A stretch of DNA of 64,000 nucleotides from Streptomyces canus 299MFChir4.1 (lineage in GTDB: Bacteria; Actinomycetota; Actinomycetes; Streptomycetales; Streptomycetaceae). The notes beneath the pieces are model-generated. The model ran no database searches and was not told the DNA's origin. It saw only the letters and a program-made list of their open reading frames with translations. The position numbers and the translations under genes were made by a program. The stretch's first letter is position 1, and each line of letters begins with the position of its first letter. Shown here piece after piece: positions 1 to 8,627 of this stretch. The stretch covers positions 219,445 to 283,444 of the forward strand of contig NZ_KB911589.1 in the NCBI RefSeq assembly GCF_000383615.1, in the 5' to 3' direction.

Positions 1-131
1 GCGTCCGCGGAGAGTGACGATGACCCGAACGGGTTTTTGTACCGGATCTGTACCGACCTGAGCCTGTGTCCGAGTTTGCCGTTAGCCTGTCGCGACGCAC
101 TCGCATTCGGGATGGGGGACGGTCGTTACGC

Positions 132-1718
132 ATGGCCAGGGAATTCCAACGCGGCCACAAGGCCAAGATCAGTGACCTGACCGCGGGCACGGACCTGTAC
201 GTAGGAGTACAGATCTCCGGCCCCGGACTGACCTTCGACATCAGCTGCTTCGGCCTCGACGCCGACGAACGGCTCTCGGACGACCGGTACTTCATCTTCT
301 TCAATCAGCCGAAGTCCCCCGAGGACTCCATCCAGCTCCTGGGCGCGCAGTCGGGCGACACGGAGTCGTTCCGGGTCACGCTCGATCAGATTCCGTCGCA
401 GATCCAGAAGCTGTCGTTCACGGCGACGATCGACGGCGGCGGCCAGATGTCGCAGATCGCCCCCGGCTATCTCCGTATCGTCGCCGGCGGCGAGGAAGTG
501 GCGCGGTACTCGTTCGACGGCAGCGAGTTCTCCACCGAGCGTGCCGTGATGCTGGGCGACCTGTATCTGAAGGACGTCTGGCGGTTCGCCGCGGTCGGCC
601 AGGGGTTCGACGGCGGTCTCGACGCCCTGCTGAAGAACTTCGGTGGCGAGGTCGCCGAGGAGGAGCCCGAGGCCGCTCCCCAGCAGCCGGCCATCCCGGC
701 ACAGTCCCCGGCGCCGGCCTTCGCCCCGCCCGCGCAGCCCGCACCGGCCCCTGCGTTCGGCGCGCCGCCGGCCCCCGCGCCCGCCCCGTCCGTCCACACC
801 GCTCCGACCGTCGTCGGGACCACCCCGACCGCGCCCGCCGCGCCGACGAGTCCGCAGACGTTCACTCCTCCGGGTCAGACGTTCACGCCGCCCGGCGCAC
901 CTCCGGCGGGTCAGTACGCGCCACCCGGTGCACCCGCCGGTCAGTTCACACCCCCGGGCGCTGTCGCCGGCCAGTTCGCGCCCCCCGGTGCTCCCGGAGC
1001 CTTCCCCGGCCAGGCACAGCCCTTCGGAGGCGGCACCCAGCTCGCCCCCGTGCCGCCGGAGGCCAACGTCCGGGTCGTCCTGACGAAGTACGCGGAAGCC
1101 CCCGTCGGTGACCGCTGGACCGAGCAGAACACGAACCTGGTGCGGGCCACCCTCACCAAGGACGCCCCCATCCTCGCCAAGCAGGGCAGCATGGTCGCCT
1201 ACCAGGGCGACATCGACTTCGCCCACAAGGGTTCGGGCCTGCTCGGCAAGCTCACCGGGGCGCTCACCGGGCAGGGCATGTCCCTGATGCGGTGCACCGG
1301 CAACGGCGAGGTGTTCCTCGCCGACGAGGCCAGCCGTGTCTTCGTGATCCGTCTCCAGGGCGAGCAGCTCTACACCAGCGCCCAGGGCGTGCTCGCCTTC
1401 GACGAGTCCCTGGACACCGAGGTCCGCCGCATCGAGGGCGCGGGACTGCCCGGCGGAGGCTTCTTCAGCATGCTCTTCTCCGGCACGGGCGCGGTCGTCG
1501 TCAAGACACGCGGGGTGCCCGTCGTTCTGCCCGTCGGCGCGGCCACCTATGTCGACGGCAACGCCGTCATCGCCTGGTCCGCCGGTGCGCAGGCGGTCAC
1601 CACGACCTCGCTCAGGCTGCGCCGCTCCGGGTACGCCCGGCAGACCACCGAGGCCGTGAACCTCCAGTTCCGCGGCGCCCCCGGCAACTTCGTCGTCGTA
1701 CAGCCCTTCGAGGTGTGA
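132..1718 (+). CDS. TerD domain - AIM24 domain fusion protein
   Basis: Predicted cytoplasmic protein of 528 residues joining two beta-rich domains. Residues about 1-170 are a TerD (tellurite-resistance type) domain, with GTDLYVGVQI near residue 20 and DLYLKDVWRF near 143. Residues about 175-305 form a Pro/Ala-rich linker, probably disordered, with several copies of a GQ(F/Y)xPPGA unit. Residues about 310-525 are an AIM24 (DUF124) domain (VVLTKYAEAP, then MVAYQGDIDF). The start is placed at ATG 132, preceded by GGGGGA; a GTG at 66 would add 22 residues unlike the family. It heads a three-gene AIM24 cluster and ends 4 bp before the next gene. TerD proteins are linked to calcium binding and metal or envelope stress; the role of this fusion is not known, so a stress function is inference. 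Confidence 0.85.
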   Translation: MAREFQRGHKAKISDLTAGTDLYVGVQISGPGLTFDISCFGLDADERLSDDRYFIFFNQPKSPEDSIQLLGAQSGDTESFRVTLDQIPSQIQKLSFTATIDGGGQMSQIAPGYLRIVAGGEEVARYSFDGSEFSTERAVMLGDLYLKDVWRFAAVGQGFDGGLDALLKNFGGEVAEEEPEAAPQQPAIPAQSPAPAFAPPAQPAPAPAFGAPPAPAPAPSVHTAPTVVGTTPTAPAAPTSPQTFTPPGQTFTPPGAPPAGQYAPPGAPAGQFTPPGAVAGQFAPPGAPGAFPGQAQPFGGGTQLAPVPPEANVRVVLTKYAEAPVGDRWTEQNTNLVRATLTKDAPILAKQGSMVAYQGDIDFAHKGSGLLGKLTGALTGQGMSLMRCTGNGEVFLADEASRVFVIRLQGEQLYTSAQGVLAFDESLDTEVRRIEGAGLPGGGFFSMLFSGTGAVVVKTRGVPVVLPVGAATYVDGNAVIAWSAGAQAVTTTSLRLRRSGYARQTTEAVNLQFRGAPGNFVVVQPFEV

Positions 1719-1722
1719 GGCC

Positions 1723-2400
1723 ATGGACTCCCAGACTCTGAGTGCGCACCGCGCCGCCGCGACCGGCGTCCGCATGAGTGTGCACAGCTCCAAGACGCTC
1801 AAGGTCACCATGGTCACCGGGCAGGACCTGATCGCCAAGGCCGGCTCGATGATCGCCTACGACGGCTATGTGCAGTTCGACGGGGCGCCCGCGAGCCTGC
1901 GCCGCTCGGCGGAGGAGATGGTCTCCGGTGAGGGCGGCAAGCTGATGCTGGCCCGCGGCGACGGCGACCTCTACCTGGCCGACTACGGCGGCGACATCCT
2001 CGTCCTGCACCTGGGCGGCGAGGCCCTGTCGGTCAACGGCGCCACCCTGCTGGCCTGCGACGCCTCGCTGGACCTGGCCATCGAACCGGTCAAGGGACTC
2101 GCGAAGCTGTCCGGCTCCGGTCTGACCAACCTCGTCGTCAAGGGCACCGGCTGGGTCGCCCTGGTCAGCCGGGGCATTCCGATGGCCCTGGACTGCGCCG
2201 AACGGGAGACGTATGTCGACCCGGACGCGCTCGTCGCCTGGACCACCGGTCTGGAGATGAAGGCGCGCCGCACCATCAAGGCGAGCGCCCTCATCGGCCG
2301 CGGCAGCGGCGAGGCCTTCCAGATCGGCTTCAAGGGGCAGGGCTTCGTCGTCGTACAGCCGAGCGAGGACACCGGCGACCGATTCAAGATCCGGGGCTGA
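1723..2400 (+). CDS. AIM24 family protein
   Basis: A 225-residue protein made almost entirely of one AIM24 (DUF124) domain. It shows the family's repeated short beta strands: TGQDLIAKAGSMIAYDG near residue 30, MLARGDGDLYLADYG near 75, VKGTGWVALVSRGIP near 142, and the closing strand GFVVVQPSE near 210. No signal peptide or membrane segment is visible. It starts at ATG 1723, only 4 bp after the TerD-AIM24 gene, and is followed 19 bp later by a third AIM24 gene, so the three are probably one transcript. The family is named after a yeast mitochondrial protein; its bacterial biochemical role is unknown to me. Confidence 0.85.
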   Translation: MDSQTLSAHRAAATGVRMSVHSSKTLKVTMVTGQDLIAKAGSMIAYDGYVQFDGAPASLRRSAEEMVSGEGGKLMLARGDGDLYLADYGGDILVLHLGGEALSVNGATLLACDASLDLAIEPVKGLAKLSGSGLTNLVVKGTGWVALVSRGIPMALDCAERETYVDPDALVAWTTGLEMKARRTIKASALIGRGSGEAFQIGFKGQGFVVVQPSEDTGDRFKIRG

Positions 2401-2419
2401 GGGGAGCACCAGGCACATC

Positions 2420-3157
2420 ATGCACAGCACACTCTTCGCACACGTCCCGGTCGAGTCGACCGGGCGCTACACCCTGCAGAACCCGCAGCTCCTGAAGACC
2501 GACGTCACCCAGGGCAGCAGCCCCGTCCTCGCCCGACAGGGCGCCATGGTGGCCTTCGAGGGGCAGGTCGAGTTCGACAGCCAGTACCGCAACCGCAGCT
2601 GGCGCAACGTCGAGCGGATGACCGGCGAGCGCCTCGAACTCATGCGCTGCAAGGGCAACGGCATCGTCTACCTGGCCAACCTCGCCCAGCACCTGCACAT
2701 CATGGAGGTCGGCCGCGGCATCACGGTCGACAGCTCCTACGTCCTGGCCTTCGACGGCTCCCTCGGCGTCGGCATCGTCGCCGTGGACAGCGCCGTCGAG
2801 GTGGCCGCCGCGGGCGCCTACAACCTGGAGCTGTCCGGCGCCGGCCAGGTCGTCCTGATGACCTCCGGCGAGCCGCTGGTGCTGGAGGTGGCACCGGACA
2901 AGAACGTCTGCGTCGACTCCGACGCCGTCATCGCCTGGTCCACGTCCCTGCGCACCCAGCTCCAGGCGCCCACCTCCACCTCCGGAGTGTGGCGCCGCAG
3001 GGGCACCACCGGCGAGGGCTGGGAGATGCACTTCGGCGGCACGGGCCATGTCCTGGTCCAGCCCAGTGAGCTGCTGCCGCCGCAGGGCCTGCGCAACGGC
3101 GGGATGCTCGGCCAGTTCGGCATGCGCGGCAACTCCCTCGGGGGCAGCAACAGCTAG
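2420..3157 (+). CDS. AIM24 family protein
   Basis: Third AIM24-domain protein in a row, 245 residues. The domain begins around residue 22 (LLKTDVTQGSSPVLARQGAMVAFEG is split here by strands), with ELMRCKGNGIVYLANLAQ near residue 73 and GGTGHVLVQPSELLP near 215. The C-terminus is a short Gly/Asn/Ser-rich tail. The start is ATG 2420, and GGGGAGCACC upstream supplies the ribosome binding site. It is divergent in sequence from its two upstream neighbours, so the set is not a recent tandem duplication but a retained paralogue series. A strong hairpin at 3164-3198 ends the transcription unit. Function is not assigned. Confidence 0.85.
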   Translation: MHSTLFAHVPVESTGRYTLQNPQLLKTDVTQGSSPVLARQGAMVAFEGQVEFDSQYRNRSWRNVERMTGERLELMRCKGNGIVYLANLAQHLHIMEVGRGITVDSSYVLAFDGSLGVGIVAVDSAVEVAAAGAYNLELSGAGQVVLMTSGEPLVLEVAPDKNVCVDSDAVIAWSTSLRTQLQAPTSTSGVWRRRGTTGEGWEMHFGGTGHVLVQPSELLPPQGLRNGGMLGQFGMRGNSLGGSNS

Positions 3158-3163
3158 CCATGC

Positions 3164-3198
3164 GTAAGGGGCGCCCGCCATGGCCGGGCGCCCCTTAC
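3164..3198. terminator. Bidirectional terminator hairpin
   Basis: A perfect 14-bp inverted repeat (GTAAGGGGCGCCCG at 3164-3177 and its complement at 3185-3198) around a 7-nt loop lies between the convergent AIM24 and NUDIX genes, so it can stop transcription from both sides. Confidence 0.8.
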
Positions 3199-3206
3199 CT
3201 GTGCGC

Positions 3207-3728
3207 TCACAGCCTCGCGCGGGTCGCTTCCAGCAGGCGTACGACCGAGTCGTCCGCCACGTCCGCCACCTCGTCGTAGGCGAACCACCGTACGTCGAGC
3301 GACTCGTCGCTGATCGTCTCCACGGCGCCGGACGGGGCGAGCGCCGCGTACTGGACGTCGAAGTGGCAGTGGCACGGCGGCGGGATCGGATGCCGGTCCA
3401 GGCGCACCGGACCGCCCGGCAGCAGCGTCAGGCCCGGGATGCCGGATTCCTCCGTCGCCTCGCGCAGGGCCGCCGCCTCCAGGGAGGTGTCGGCCGGCTC
3501 GCAGTGGCCGCCCATCTGGAGCCACATCCGCAACTTCTTGTGAAGGGTGAGCAGGACCTGCCCGCGTGACGGGTCGATCACCAGGGCGCTCGCCGTGATG
3601 TGCCCCGCGTGACAGGCCTTCCACACGCCGTCCGGGTGGGCCGCGAGATGATCCAGGTAGGTCCCGCGCAGCTCCTCCTGGTCCTCGTACCCCTTGAGTA
3701 CGAGGACCGCGTCGTCATGGAGGCTCAC
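3207..3728 (-). CDS. NUDIX hydrolase
   Basis: A 173-residue enzyme of the NUDIX superfamily, which hydrolyses nucleoside diphosphates linked to another moiety. The NUDIX box is present near residues 82-104 (GGHCEPADTSLEAAALREATEESG, given here in pieces: G-GHCEP, REATEE, SG), with the REATEE core carrying the metal-binding glutamates. A HPIPPPCHCHFDVQY segment follows. The substrate cannot be told. I start at GTG 3728; this GTG overlaps the TGA of the upstream metalloprotease-like gene as GTGA, indicating translational coupling. An upstream in-frame GTG/ATG at 3890 would read through the neighbour's end and is rejected. It is the last gene before a shared terminator. Confidence 0.85.
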   Translation of the reverse strand: MSLHDDAVLVLKGYEDQEELRGTYLDHLAAHPDGVWKACHAGHITASALVIDPSRGQVLLTLHKKLRMWLQMGGHCEPADTSLEAAALREATEESGIPGLTLLPGGPVRLDRHPIPPPCHCHFDVQYAALAPSGAVETISDESLDVRWFAYDEVADVADDSVVRLLEATRARL

Positions 3729-5149
3729 TCGGTGTCGTCGTCCTTCTTCAGGTTCGGCTTCTCGTCGGAGCCGCTGTCCGCCTGGCCGAGCATCTTCTCC
3801 AGCTCGGAGAAGTCCAGCTGCTCGCGGTGCACGAAGCCGTCCGGGTCGTCCAGGTCGGACGCGGTCGGCAGCATGTCCGGGTGGGCCCACAGGCCGTCAC
3901 GGCCGTCGACACCGCGCGCGTCGGTGAGCGAGGCCCACAGGCGGGAGGCGTCCCGCAGACGGCGCGGGCGCAGCTCCAGGCCGATCAGCGTGGCGAACGT
4001 CTGCTCGGCGGGGCCGCCCGAGGCGCGCCGTCGGCGCAGGGTCTCGCGCAGCGCGTCCGCGGACGACAGACGCGGCTTCGCGGCCGCGTGGACCACCGCG
4101 TCGACCCAGCCCTCCACGAGCGCCAGAGCCGTCTCCAGACGGGCCAGGGCCGCCTTCTGCTCCGGGGTGTCCTCCGGCTGGAACATGCCCTGCTGGAGGG
4201 CGTCCTGCAGCTGCTCGGGGTTCTGCGGGTCGAACTGGCCGACCACGTCCTCCAGCTTGGCGGTGTCGACCTTGATCCCGCGCGCGTACCCGTCGACCGC
4301 GCCGTACAGGTGAGAGCGCAGCCACGGCACGTGCGCGAAGAGGCGCTGGTGAGCGGCCTCGCGCAGGGCGAGATACAGCCGCACCTCGTCCTTGGGCACA
4401 CCCAGGTCCTTGCCGAAGGCCTCGATGTTCGCCGGCAGCAGCGCGGCCTTGCCCACCGGACCCAGCGGCAGGCCGATGTCGGTGGACCCGACGACCTCGC
4501 CCGCGAGCACGCCGACGGCCTGCCCGATCTGGGTGCCGAACATGGCGCCGCCCATCGAGCGCATCATGCCGATCAGCGGGCCCGCCATGGCCTGCATCTC
4601 CTCCGGCAGGACGTCACCCATGGCGGTGCCGACCCGCTCGGCGACCGGGTCGACGAGCTCCTTCCACGCGGGCAGGGTCGCCTCGACCCACTCCGCGCGG
4701 GACCACGCCACGGCCGAGCCCGCACCGGACGGCAGCGAGGTCGCGTCGTCGAGCCACAGGTCCGCCAGGCGCACGGCCTCCTCGACCGCGGTGCGCTCGG
4801 CGGGGCCGACGCTCGCGTCCTTGGTGCCGTCCGCGGTGCCCTGGGAGACCGTCTGGCGGGCGATCTGCTTGGCCATGTCCCAGTTCACCGGGCCGCCCTC
4901 GTACGAGAGCATCTGGCCCAGCTGCTGGAAGGCGGCGCCCAGGTCGGTGGGGTTCAACGAACCGAACATGGCTGCGAGCGGATTGTCCGCACCGGGGCCG
5001 CCAAAGCCTCCGGCTCCGGGCAGACCGCCGAAACCGAACGGGTTGGCCGGTCCCTGACCACCACCGCTCTCCTGGTCCTTCTTCTTGCCCTCGTCGCCGT
5101 CGTCCGGCTCCTCCGGCGGAAGGCCGAATCCGAATGGGGTGTCACTCAC
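3725..5149 (-). CDS. Zincin-like (DUF2342) protein, probable degenerate zinc metalloprotease
   Basis: A 474-residue cytoplasmic protein of the actinobacterial DUF2342/zincin_2 family usually annotated as zinc-dependent metalloprotease. The first 75 residues are a charged and then Gly/Phe/Pro-rich low-complexity tail. The globular part begins around the LGAAFQQLGQML segment. At the place where relatives carry an HEXXH-type zinc motif the sequence reads REAAHQRLF, so the first histidine is an arginine; classical zinc protease activity is therefore doubtful. Start GTG 5149 is preceded by GAGGAAT. The gene overlaps the downstream NUDIX gene by 4 bp and is divergent from the SDR gene at 5342. Confidence 0.75.
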   Translation of the reverse strand: MSDTPFGFGLPPEEPDDGDEGKKKDQESGGGQGPANPFGFGGLPGAGGFGGPGADNPLAAMFGSLNPTDLGAAFQQLGQMLSYEGGPVNWDMAKQIARQTVSQGTADGTKDASVGPAERTAVEEAVRLADLWLDDATSLPSGAGSAVAWSRAEWVEATLPAWKELVDPVAERVGTAMGDVLPEEMQAMAGPLIGMMRSMGGAMFGTQIGQAVGVLAGEVVGSTDIGLPLGPVGKAALLPANIEAFGKDLGVPKDEVRLYLALREAAHQRLFAHVPWLRSHLYGAVDGYARGIKVDTAKLEDVVGQFDPQNPEQLQDALQQGMFQPEDTPEQKAALARLETALALVEGWVDAVVHAAAKPRLSSADALRETLRRRRASGGPAEQTFATLIGLELRPRRLRDASRLWASLTDARGVDGRDGLWAHPDMLPTASDLDDPDGFVHREQLDFSELEKMLGQADSGSDEKPNLKKDDDTE

Positions 5150-5341
5150 GGGATTCCTCGGCTGGTAAGGCCACCGGTTGCCTCCGGCGGCGCGGCTGCC
5201 CGATAACACCCCCCAGCGTAGACACCGACGGCCGTTAGGGCCTCGGTGCTCCGCCGACTCTCCGCCTGCGGCAGGATGGATGCCACCTGGTACGTACGCG
5301 TCACTCGCGTTCCTACTGAAGACAACCGCTGGAGACGCCCG

Positions 5342-6457
5342 GTGAGTTCCCCTGATCCGCAGGTTCGCGCAGCGCGAAACCAGTCAACCAATCCCGCCAC
5401 GCGCGGGCCAGTCGTCGCGGTCACCGGCGCCGCGTCCGGCATCGGAGCGCTGCTCACCGAGCGGCTGGCCGCGTCGGAGGAGATCAAGCAGGTCATCGCG
5501 CTCGACGAGCGGCGCGGTGAGTGCGCCGCGGCGCAGTGGCACATCCTGGACGTACGGGATCCGGCCATCGCGGAGAAGCTGCGTGGGGCCGATGTCGTGG
5601 TGCATCTGGCGCTCGACCTCGATCTGGAGACCGACCCCGCGGCACGTACGGCGTACAACGTGCGCGGAACGCAGACCGTGCTGACCGCCGCGGCGGCCGC
5701 GGGCGTGCACCGGGTCGTGCTGTGCACCTCGGCGATGGTCTACGGGGCGCTCCCGGACAACGAGCTGCCCCTCTCGGAGGACGCCGAGCTGCGGGCCACC
5801 GCGGAGGCGACCGGGGTCGGCGACCTGCTGGAGATCGAGCGGCTGGCCCGGCGGGCGCCTCGGGCGCATCCGGGGCTGAACGTCACCGTGGTGCGGCCCG
5901 CGGTGCTGGTGGGCGGAGGCACGGACACCGCTCTGACCCGGTACTTCGAGTCGCCGCGGCTGCTGGTCGTGGCCGGGTCCCGGCCCGCCTGGCAGTTCTG
6001 CCACGTCGAGGACCTGTGCAGCGCTCTGGAGCATGCCGTCCTGGAGAAGGTCGACGGGGAGCTCGCCGTCGGGTGCGACGGATGGCTGGAGCAGGAGGAG
6101 ATCGAGGAGCTCAGCGGGATCCGCCGGATGGAGCTGCCGTCGGCGGTCGCGCTGGGGGCGGCGGCCCGGCTGCACCGGATCGGTCTGACGCCGTCTCCCG
6201 CGGGGGACCTGGCATACACGATGTACCCCTGGGTGGTGAGCGGCAGCCGGCTGCATGACGCCGGGTGGCGGCCGCGGTGGTCCAACGAGGAGGTGCTCGC
6301 GGTGCTGCTGGAGGAGGTCGCGGGGCGGCACACGGTCGCCGGGCGGCGGCTGGGCAGGAAGGACGCGACGGCGGCGGGGGCCGCTGGAGCGACGGTCGCT
6401 CTGCTGGGCGCGGCCGCGGTAGTACGGCGGGCTCGGAAGGCGCGGCGGCGGATCTGA
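5342..6457 (+). CDS. NAD-dependent epimerase/SDR-type protein with C-terminal membrane anchor
   Basis: A 371-residue extended short-chain dehydrogenase/reductase. The Rossmann nucleotide-binding motif VTGAASGIG lies near residue 26 and the NVRGTQTVL and VVLCTSAMVYG segments near 105-130 fit NAD-dependent epimerases. The usual catalytic YxxxK is not recognisable; its position reads VGDLLEIE. The last 30 residues contain a hydrophobic stretch (AAGATVALLGAAAVV) followed by a run of Arg/Lys, suggesting a C-terminal membrane anchor with a cytoplasmic tail. The start at GTG 5342 has GGAGA upstream; the in-frame ATG at 5276 is upstream of this and poorly supported. Substrate unknown; a non-catalytic NAD(P)-binding role is possible. 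Confidence 0.75.
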   Translation: MSSPDPQVRAARNQSTNPATRGPVVAVTGAASGIGALLTERLAASEEIKQVIALDERRGECAAAQWHILDVRDPAIAEKLRGADVVVHLALDLDLETDPAARTAYNVRGTQTVLTAAAAAGVHRVVLCTSAMVYGALPDNELPLSEDAELRATAEATGVGDLLEIERLARRAPRAHPGLNVTVVRPAVLVGGGTDTALTRYFESPRLLVVAGSRPAWQFCHVEDLCSALEHAVLEKVDGELAVGCDGWLEQEEIEELSGIRRMELPSAVALGAAARLHRIGLTPSPAGDLAYTMYPWVVSGSRLHDAGWRPRWSNEEVLAVLLEEVAGRHTVAGRRLGRKDATAAGAAGATVALLGAAAVVRRARKARRRI

Positions 6458-6470
6458 GCGCTTCGTGGGG

Positions 6471-6562
6471 TGCCGCTTGAGACAGCAGGGCGGCTGCGGG
6501 GCAGTCGTGGCTGGTCGCGCTCACGCGGCGGAGCCGCACATCGACGCAGCCCCGCGCCCCTG
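6471..6562. repeat. Streptomyces-type dispersed intergenic repeat
   Basis: The noncoding stretch between the SDR gene and moaE contains GGCTGCGGGG and later CAGCCCCGCGCCCC arms around a central GCGGCGGAGCCGC palindrome. I recall very similar GTGGCTGGTCGCGC-containing elements in many Streptomyces intergenic regions; that it is dispersed here cannot be shown from one copy. Confidence 0.45.
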
Positions 6563-6658
6563 ACTGGGTGCACTGCAGGAGTCTCCGATCGTGCACACGC
6601 GTGTGCCTGGTGAAAGTTCCGTTCCGGGTCGGTCGGAGGCGTGCGGCAGGATGGACGC

Positions 6659-7120
6659 ATGGCACCTACTTTCGACCACCCCGGTGAGCAGCCCGCACAG
6701 GACCCGATCAAGCTGATCGCCGTCCGGGACACCCCCCTCTCGCTCGACGAGGTCTTCCGGGCCGTGGGGGACGCCGCCGCCGGCGGGACCGCCCTGTTCG
6801 TCGGGACCGTCAGGAACCACGACGGGGGTGCCGACGTCGACAAGCTCGGGTACTCGTGCCACCCCAGTGCCGAGGCCGAGATGCGGCGGGTCGCGGAAAG
6901 GGTCGTGGCCGAGTTCCCCGTGCGGGCGCTCGCTGCCGTGCACCGGGTGGGGGACCTCGGAGTGGGGGATCTCGCCGTGGTCGTCGCCGTGTCGTGTCCG
7001 CATCGGGGCGAGGCCTTCGAGGCCTGCCGGAAGCTGATCGACGATCTCAAGCACGAGGTGCCGATCTGGAAGCACCAGACGTTTTCTGACGGTACGGAGG
7101 AATGGGTCGGCGCCTGCTGA
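6659..7120 (+). CDS. moaE: Molybdopterin synthase catalytic (large) subunit MoaE
   Basis: A 153-residue MoaE. With the thiocarboxylated MoaD it inserts two sulfurs into precursor Z (cPMP) to give molybdopterin, in the cytoplasm. Family motifs are present: LFVGTVRNHDGG near residue 46, the HRVGDLGVGDLAVVVAVSCPHR segment near 95, and the C-terminal KHEVPIWKHQTF near 128-139 with the two conserved lysines of the active site. The start is ATG 6659, 8 bp after GGCAGG; the GTG at 6641 lies directly behind GGAGGC and is less likely. No other molybdenum-cofactor gene is adjacent, so it is encoded away from moaD here. Confidence 0.92.
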   Translation: MAPTFDHPGEQPAQDPIKLIAVRDTPLSLDEVFRAVGDAAAGGTALFVGTVRNHDGGADVDKLGYSCHPSAEAEMRRVAERVVAEFPVRALAAVHRVGDLGVGDLAVVVAVSCPHRGEAFEACRKLIDDLKHEVPIWKHQTFSDGTEEWVGAC

Positions 7121-7243
7121 ACCCTTCCTCCACCCCTCCGGTTGCGTAACCGCACCCCTGCCGCGAGCGTTGTCTGTGCGGATGGTTAATCTGCTGATCA
7201 GTCAGTTTTCTGCGGTGGCTCAGTATGGGGTCGGGAGGTCGGC

Positions 7244-7408
7244 ATGGGGGCACTCGTCTGGTTGTTGATTCCGTTGTTGGCCGCGGTCGTCGCCGGGCTG
7301 TGGGGCAGCTGGGCCAACCGGACCCAGAAGGCCCGCAGCGACGGCCCCGAGCTCGACGGGTACGCCCGGTTCCGCGCCGCGATGGAGAAGTCGCACTCCG
7401 GCACCTGA
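7244..7408 (+). CDS. Small single-pass membrane protein
   Basis: A 54-residue ORF starting at ATG 7244 with a good ribosome binding site (GGGAGG at 7232-7237). Residues about 4-21 are a hydrophobic helix (VWLLIPLLAAVVAGLWG) and the rest is a soluble tail rich in Arg, Lys and Asp (TQKARSDGPELDGYARF). The gene is too short for many gene finders but has typical Streptomyces codon usage, and sits 61 bp before the PDZ protease gene in the same direction. I know similar small proteins in Streptomyces genomes without a function. Confidence 0.7.
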   Translation: MGALVWLLIPLLAAVVAGLWGSWANRTQKARSDGPELDGYARFRAAMEKSHSGT

Positions 7409-7469
7409 CGTCCTCGTCATGGCGGCGCCCTGACGAGGGTCCGACAGGAGCGTCCCGTACTGTCGTGCC

Positions 7470-8567
7470 ATGCCACGCCGCACCGCGACGATGCTCGCCT
7501 CCACCCTGATGCTGATCGCGCTCCTCTGCGCGGGAGTCTTCATCAAAGTGCCTTACGCCGAGATGTCACCGGGCCCCACGGTGAACACCCTCGGCGACCA
7601 CGGCGGCGAGCCGGTGCTGCAGATCTCCGGGCGCAAGACGTATCCGACGAGCGGCCACCTGAACATGACCACCGTCCGGGTCACCAGCGCCGACTACAAG
7701 ATGAACCTCGTCGAGGCCGTCTACGGCTGGCTCGCGCACGACAACAAGGTCGTGCCGCACGACACCCTCTACCCTGACGGCAAGACCGAGGAGCAGTCGA
7801 CCCAGGAGAACGCCGAGGAGTTCAGCCAGTCCCAGGAGAGCGCCAAGGTCGCCGCCCTGAAGGAACTGGACGTCCCGGTGCAGTCCTGGGTGATCGTCTC
7901 GACCGTCGTCAAGGACTCCCCGGCCGAGGGCAGGCTGCACGCGGGCGATGTCATCAAGGCCGTCGACGGTACGGCCGTGAAGGCGCCGGGCGATGTCGCG
8001 AAGCTGGTGACGAAGCACAAGCCGGGTGAGGACGTCGTCTTCACCGTGGTGCCCGCGAAGGAACAGGCCGCCGCCGAGAAGGCGAACCGGCCCGCGACGA
8101 AGACCGAGAAGGTCACGATCACGACCAGGGCGTCCGACGACGAGGGAGAGAAGCGCGCCATCGTCGGGATCGCCGCCGGGACCGACCACACCTTCCCGTT
8201 CACCGTCGACATCAAGCTCGCCGACGTCGGCGGCCCGAGCGCCGGTCTGATGTTCGCGCTCGGCATCTACGACAAGCTCACCCCGGGCAGCCTGACCGGC
8301 GGCAAGTTCGTCGCCGGGACCGGCACGATCGACGACGACGGCAAGGTCGGCCCGATCGGCGGCATCGAGATGAAGACGGTCGGCGCGCGCGACAAGGGCG
8401 CCCAGTACTTCCTGACGCCCGCCGACAACTGCGCGGCCGCCGCCAAGGACACCCCGGGCGGGCTCACCCTGGTCAAGGTGAAGACCATCGACGACGCCCT
8501 CGGCGCACTCAAGGACATCCGCGAGGGCCGCACCTCCGACCTGCCGAAGTGCACGGCCAAGAGCTGA
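7470..8567 (+). CDS. Membrane-anchored PDZ and Lon-type (S16) serine protease, YlbL family
   Basis: A 365-residue protease facing the outside of the membrane. Residues about 8-24 are a signal-anchor helix. A PDZ domain occupies roughly residues 130-200 (SPAEGRLHAGDVIKAVDG). The C-terminal Lon-protease-like domain carries the Ser-Lys dyad: GGPSAGLMFAL supplies the serine and GIEMKTVGA about 45 residues on supplies the lysine. This is the YlbL/LonX-type arrangement found in actinobacteria and Bacillus, where it degrades membrane or envelope proteins; the target is unknown here. Start ATG 7470. A GC-rich hairpin follows at 8584-8625, shared with the convergent gene. Confidence 0.88.
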   Translation: MPRRTATMLASTLMLIALLCAGVFIKVPYAEMSPGPTVNTLGDHGGEPVLQISGRKTYPTSGHLNMTTVRVTSADYKMNLVEAVYGWLAHDNKVVPHDTLYPDGKTEEQSTQENAEEFSQSQESAKVAALKELDVPVQSWVIVSTVVKDSPAEGRLHAGDVIKAVDGTAVKAPGDVAKLVTKHKPGEDVVFTVVPAKEQAAAEKANRPATKTEKVTITTRASDDEGEKRAIVGIAAGTDHTFPFTVDIKLADVGGPSAGLMFALGIYDKLTPGSLTGGKFVAGTGTIDDDGKVGPIGGIEMKTVGARDKGAQYFLTPADNCAAAAKDTPGGLTLVKVKTIDDALGALKDIREGRTSDLPKCTAKS

Positions 8568-8583
8568 CCGGCACGCGCGCGTA

Positions 8584-8625
8584 CGACGACGGGGGCGCCC
8601 CTCGCACCGAGGGCGCCCCGTCGTC
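8584..8625. terminator. Bidirectional terminator hairpin
   Basis: CGACGACGGGGGCGCCC and its near-perfect complement GGGCGCCCCGTCGTCG form a long stem (one or two bulged bases) around an ACCG-containing loop, between the convergent PDZ protease and PPA1309-family genes. Confidence 0.75.
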
Positions 8626-8627
8626 GT

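Noticed and set aside
126..1838. 570-codon open frame on the minus strand
   Set aside because: It is the antisense shadow of the TerD-AIM24 gene; its protein is Arg/Gly-rich low complexity and matches no family.
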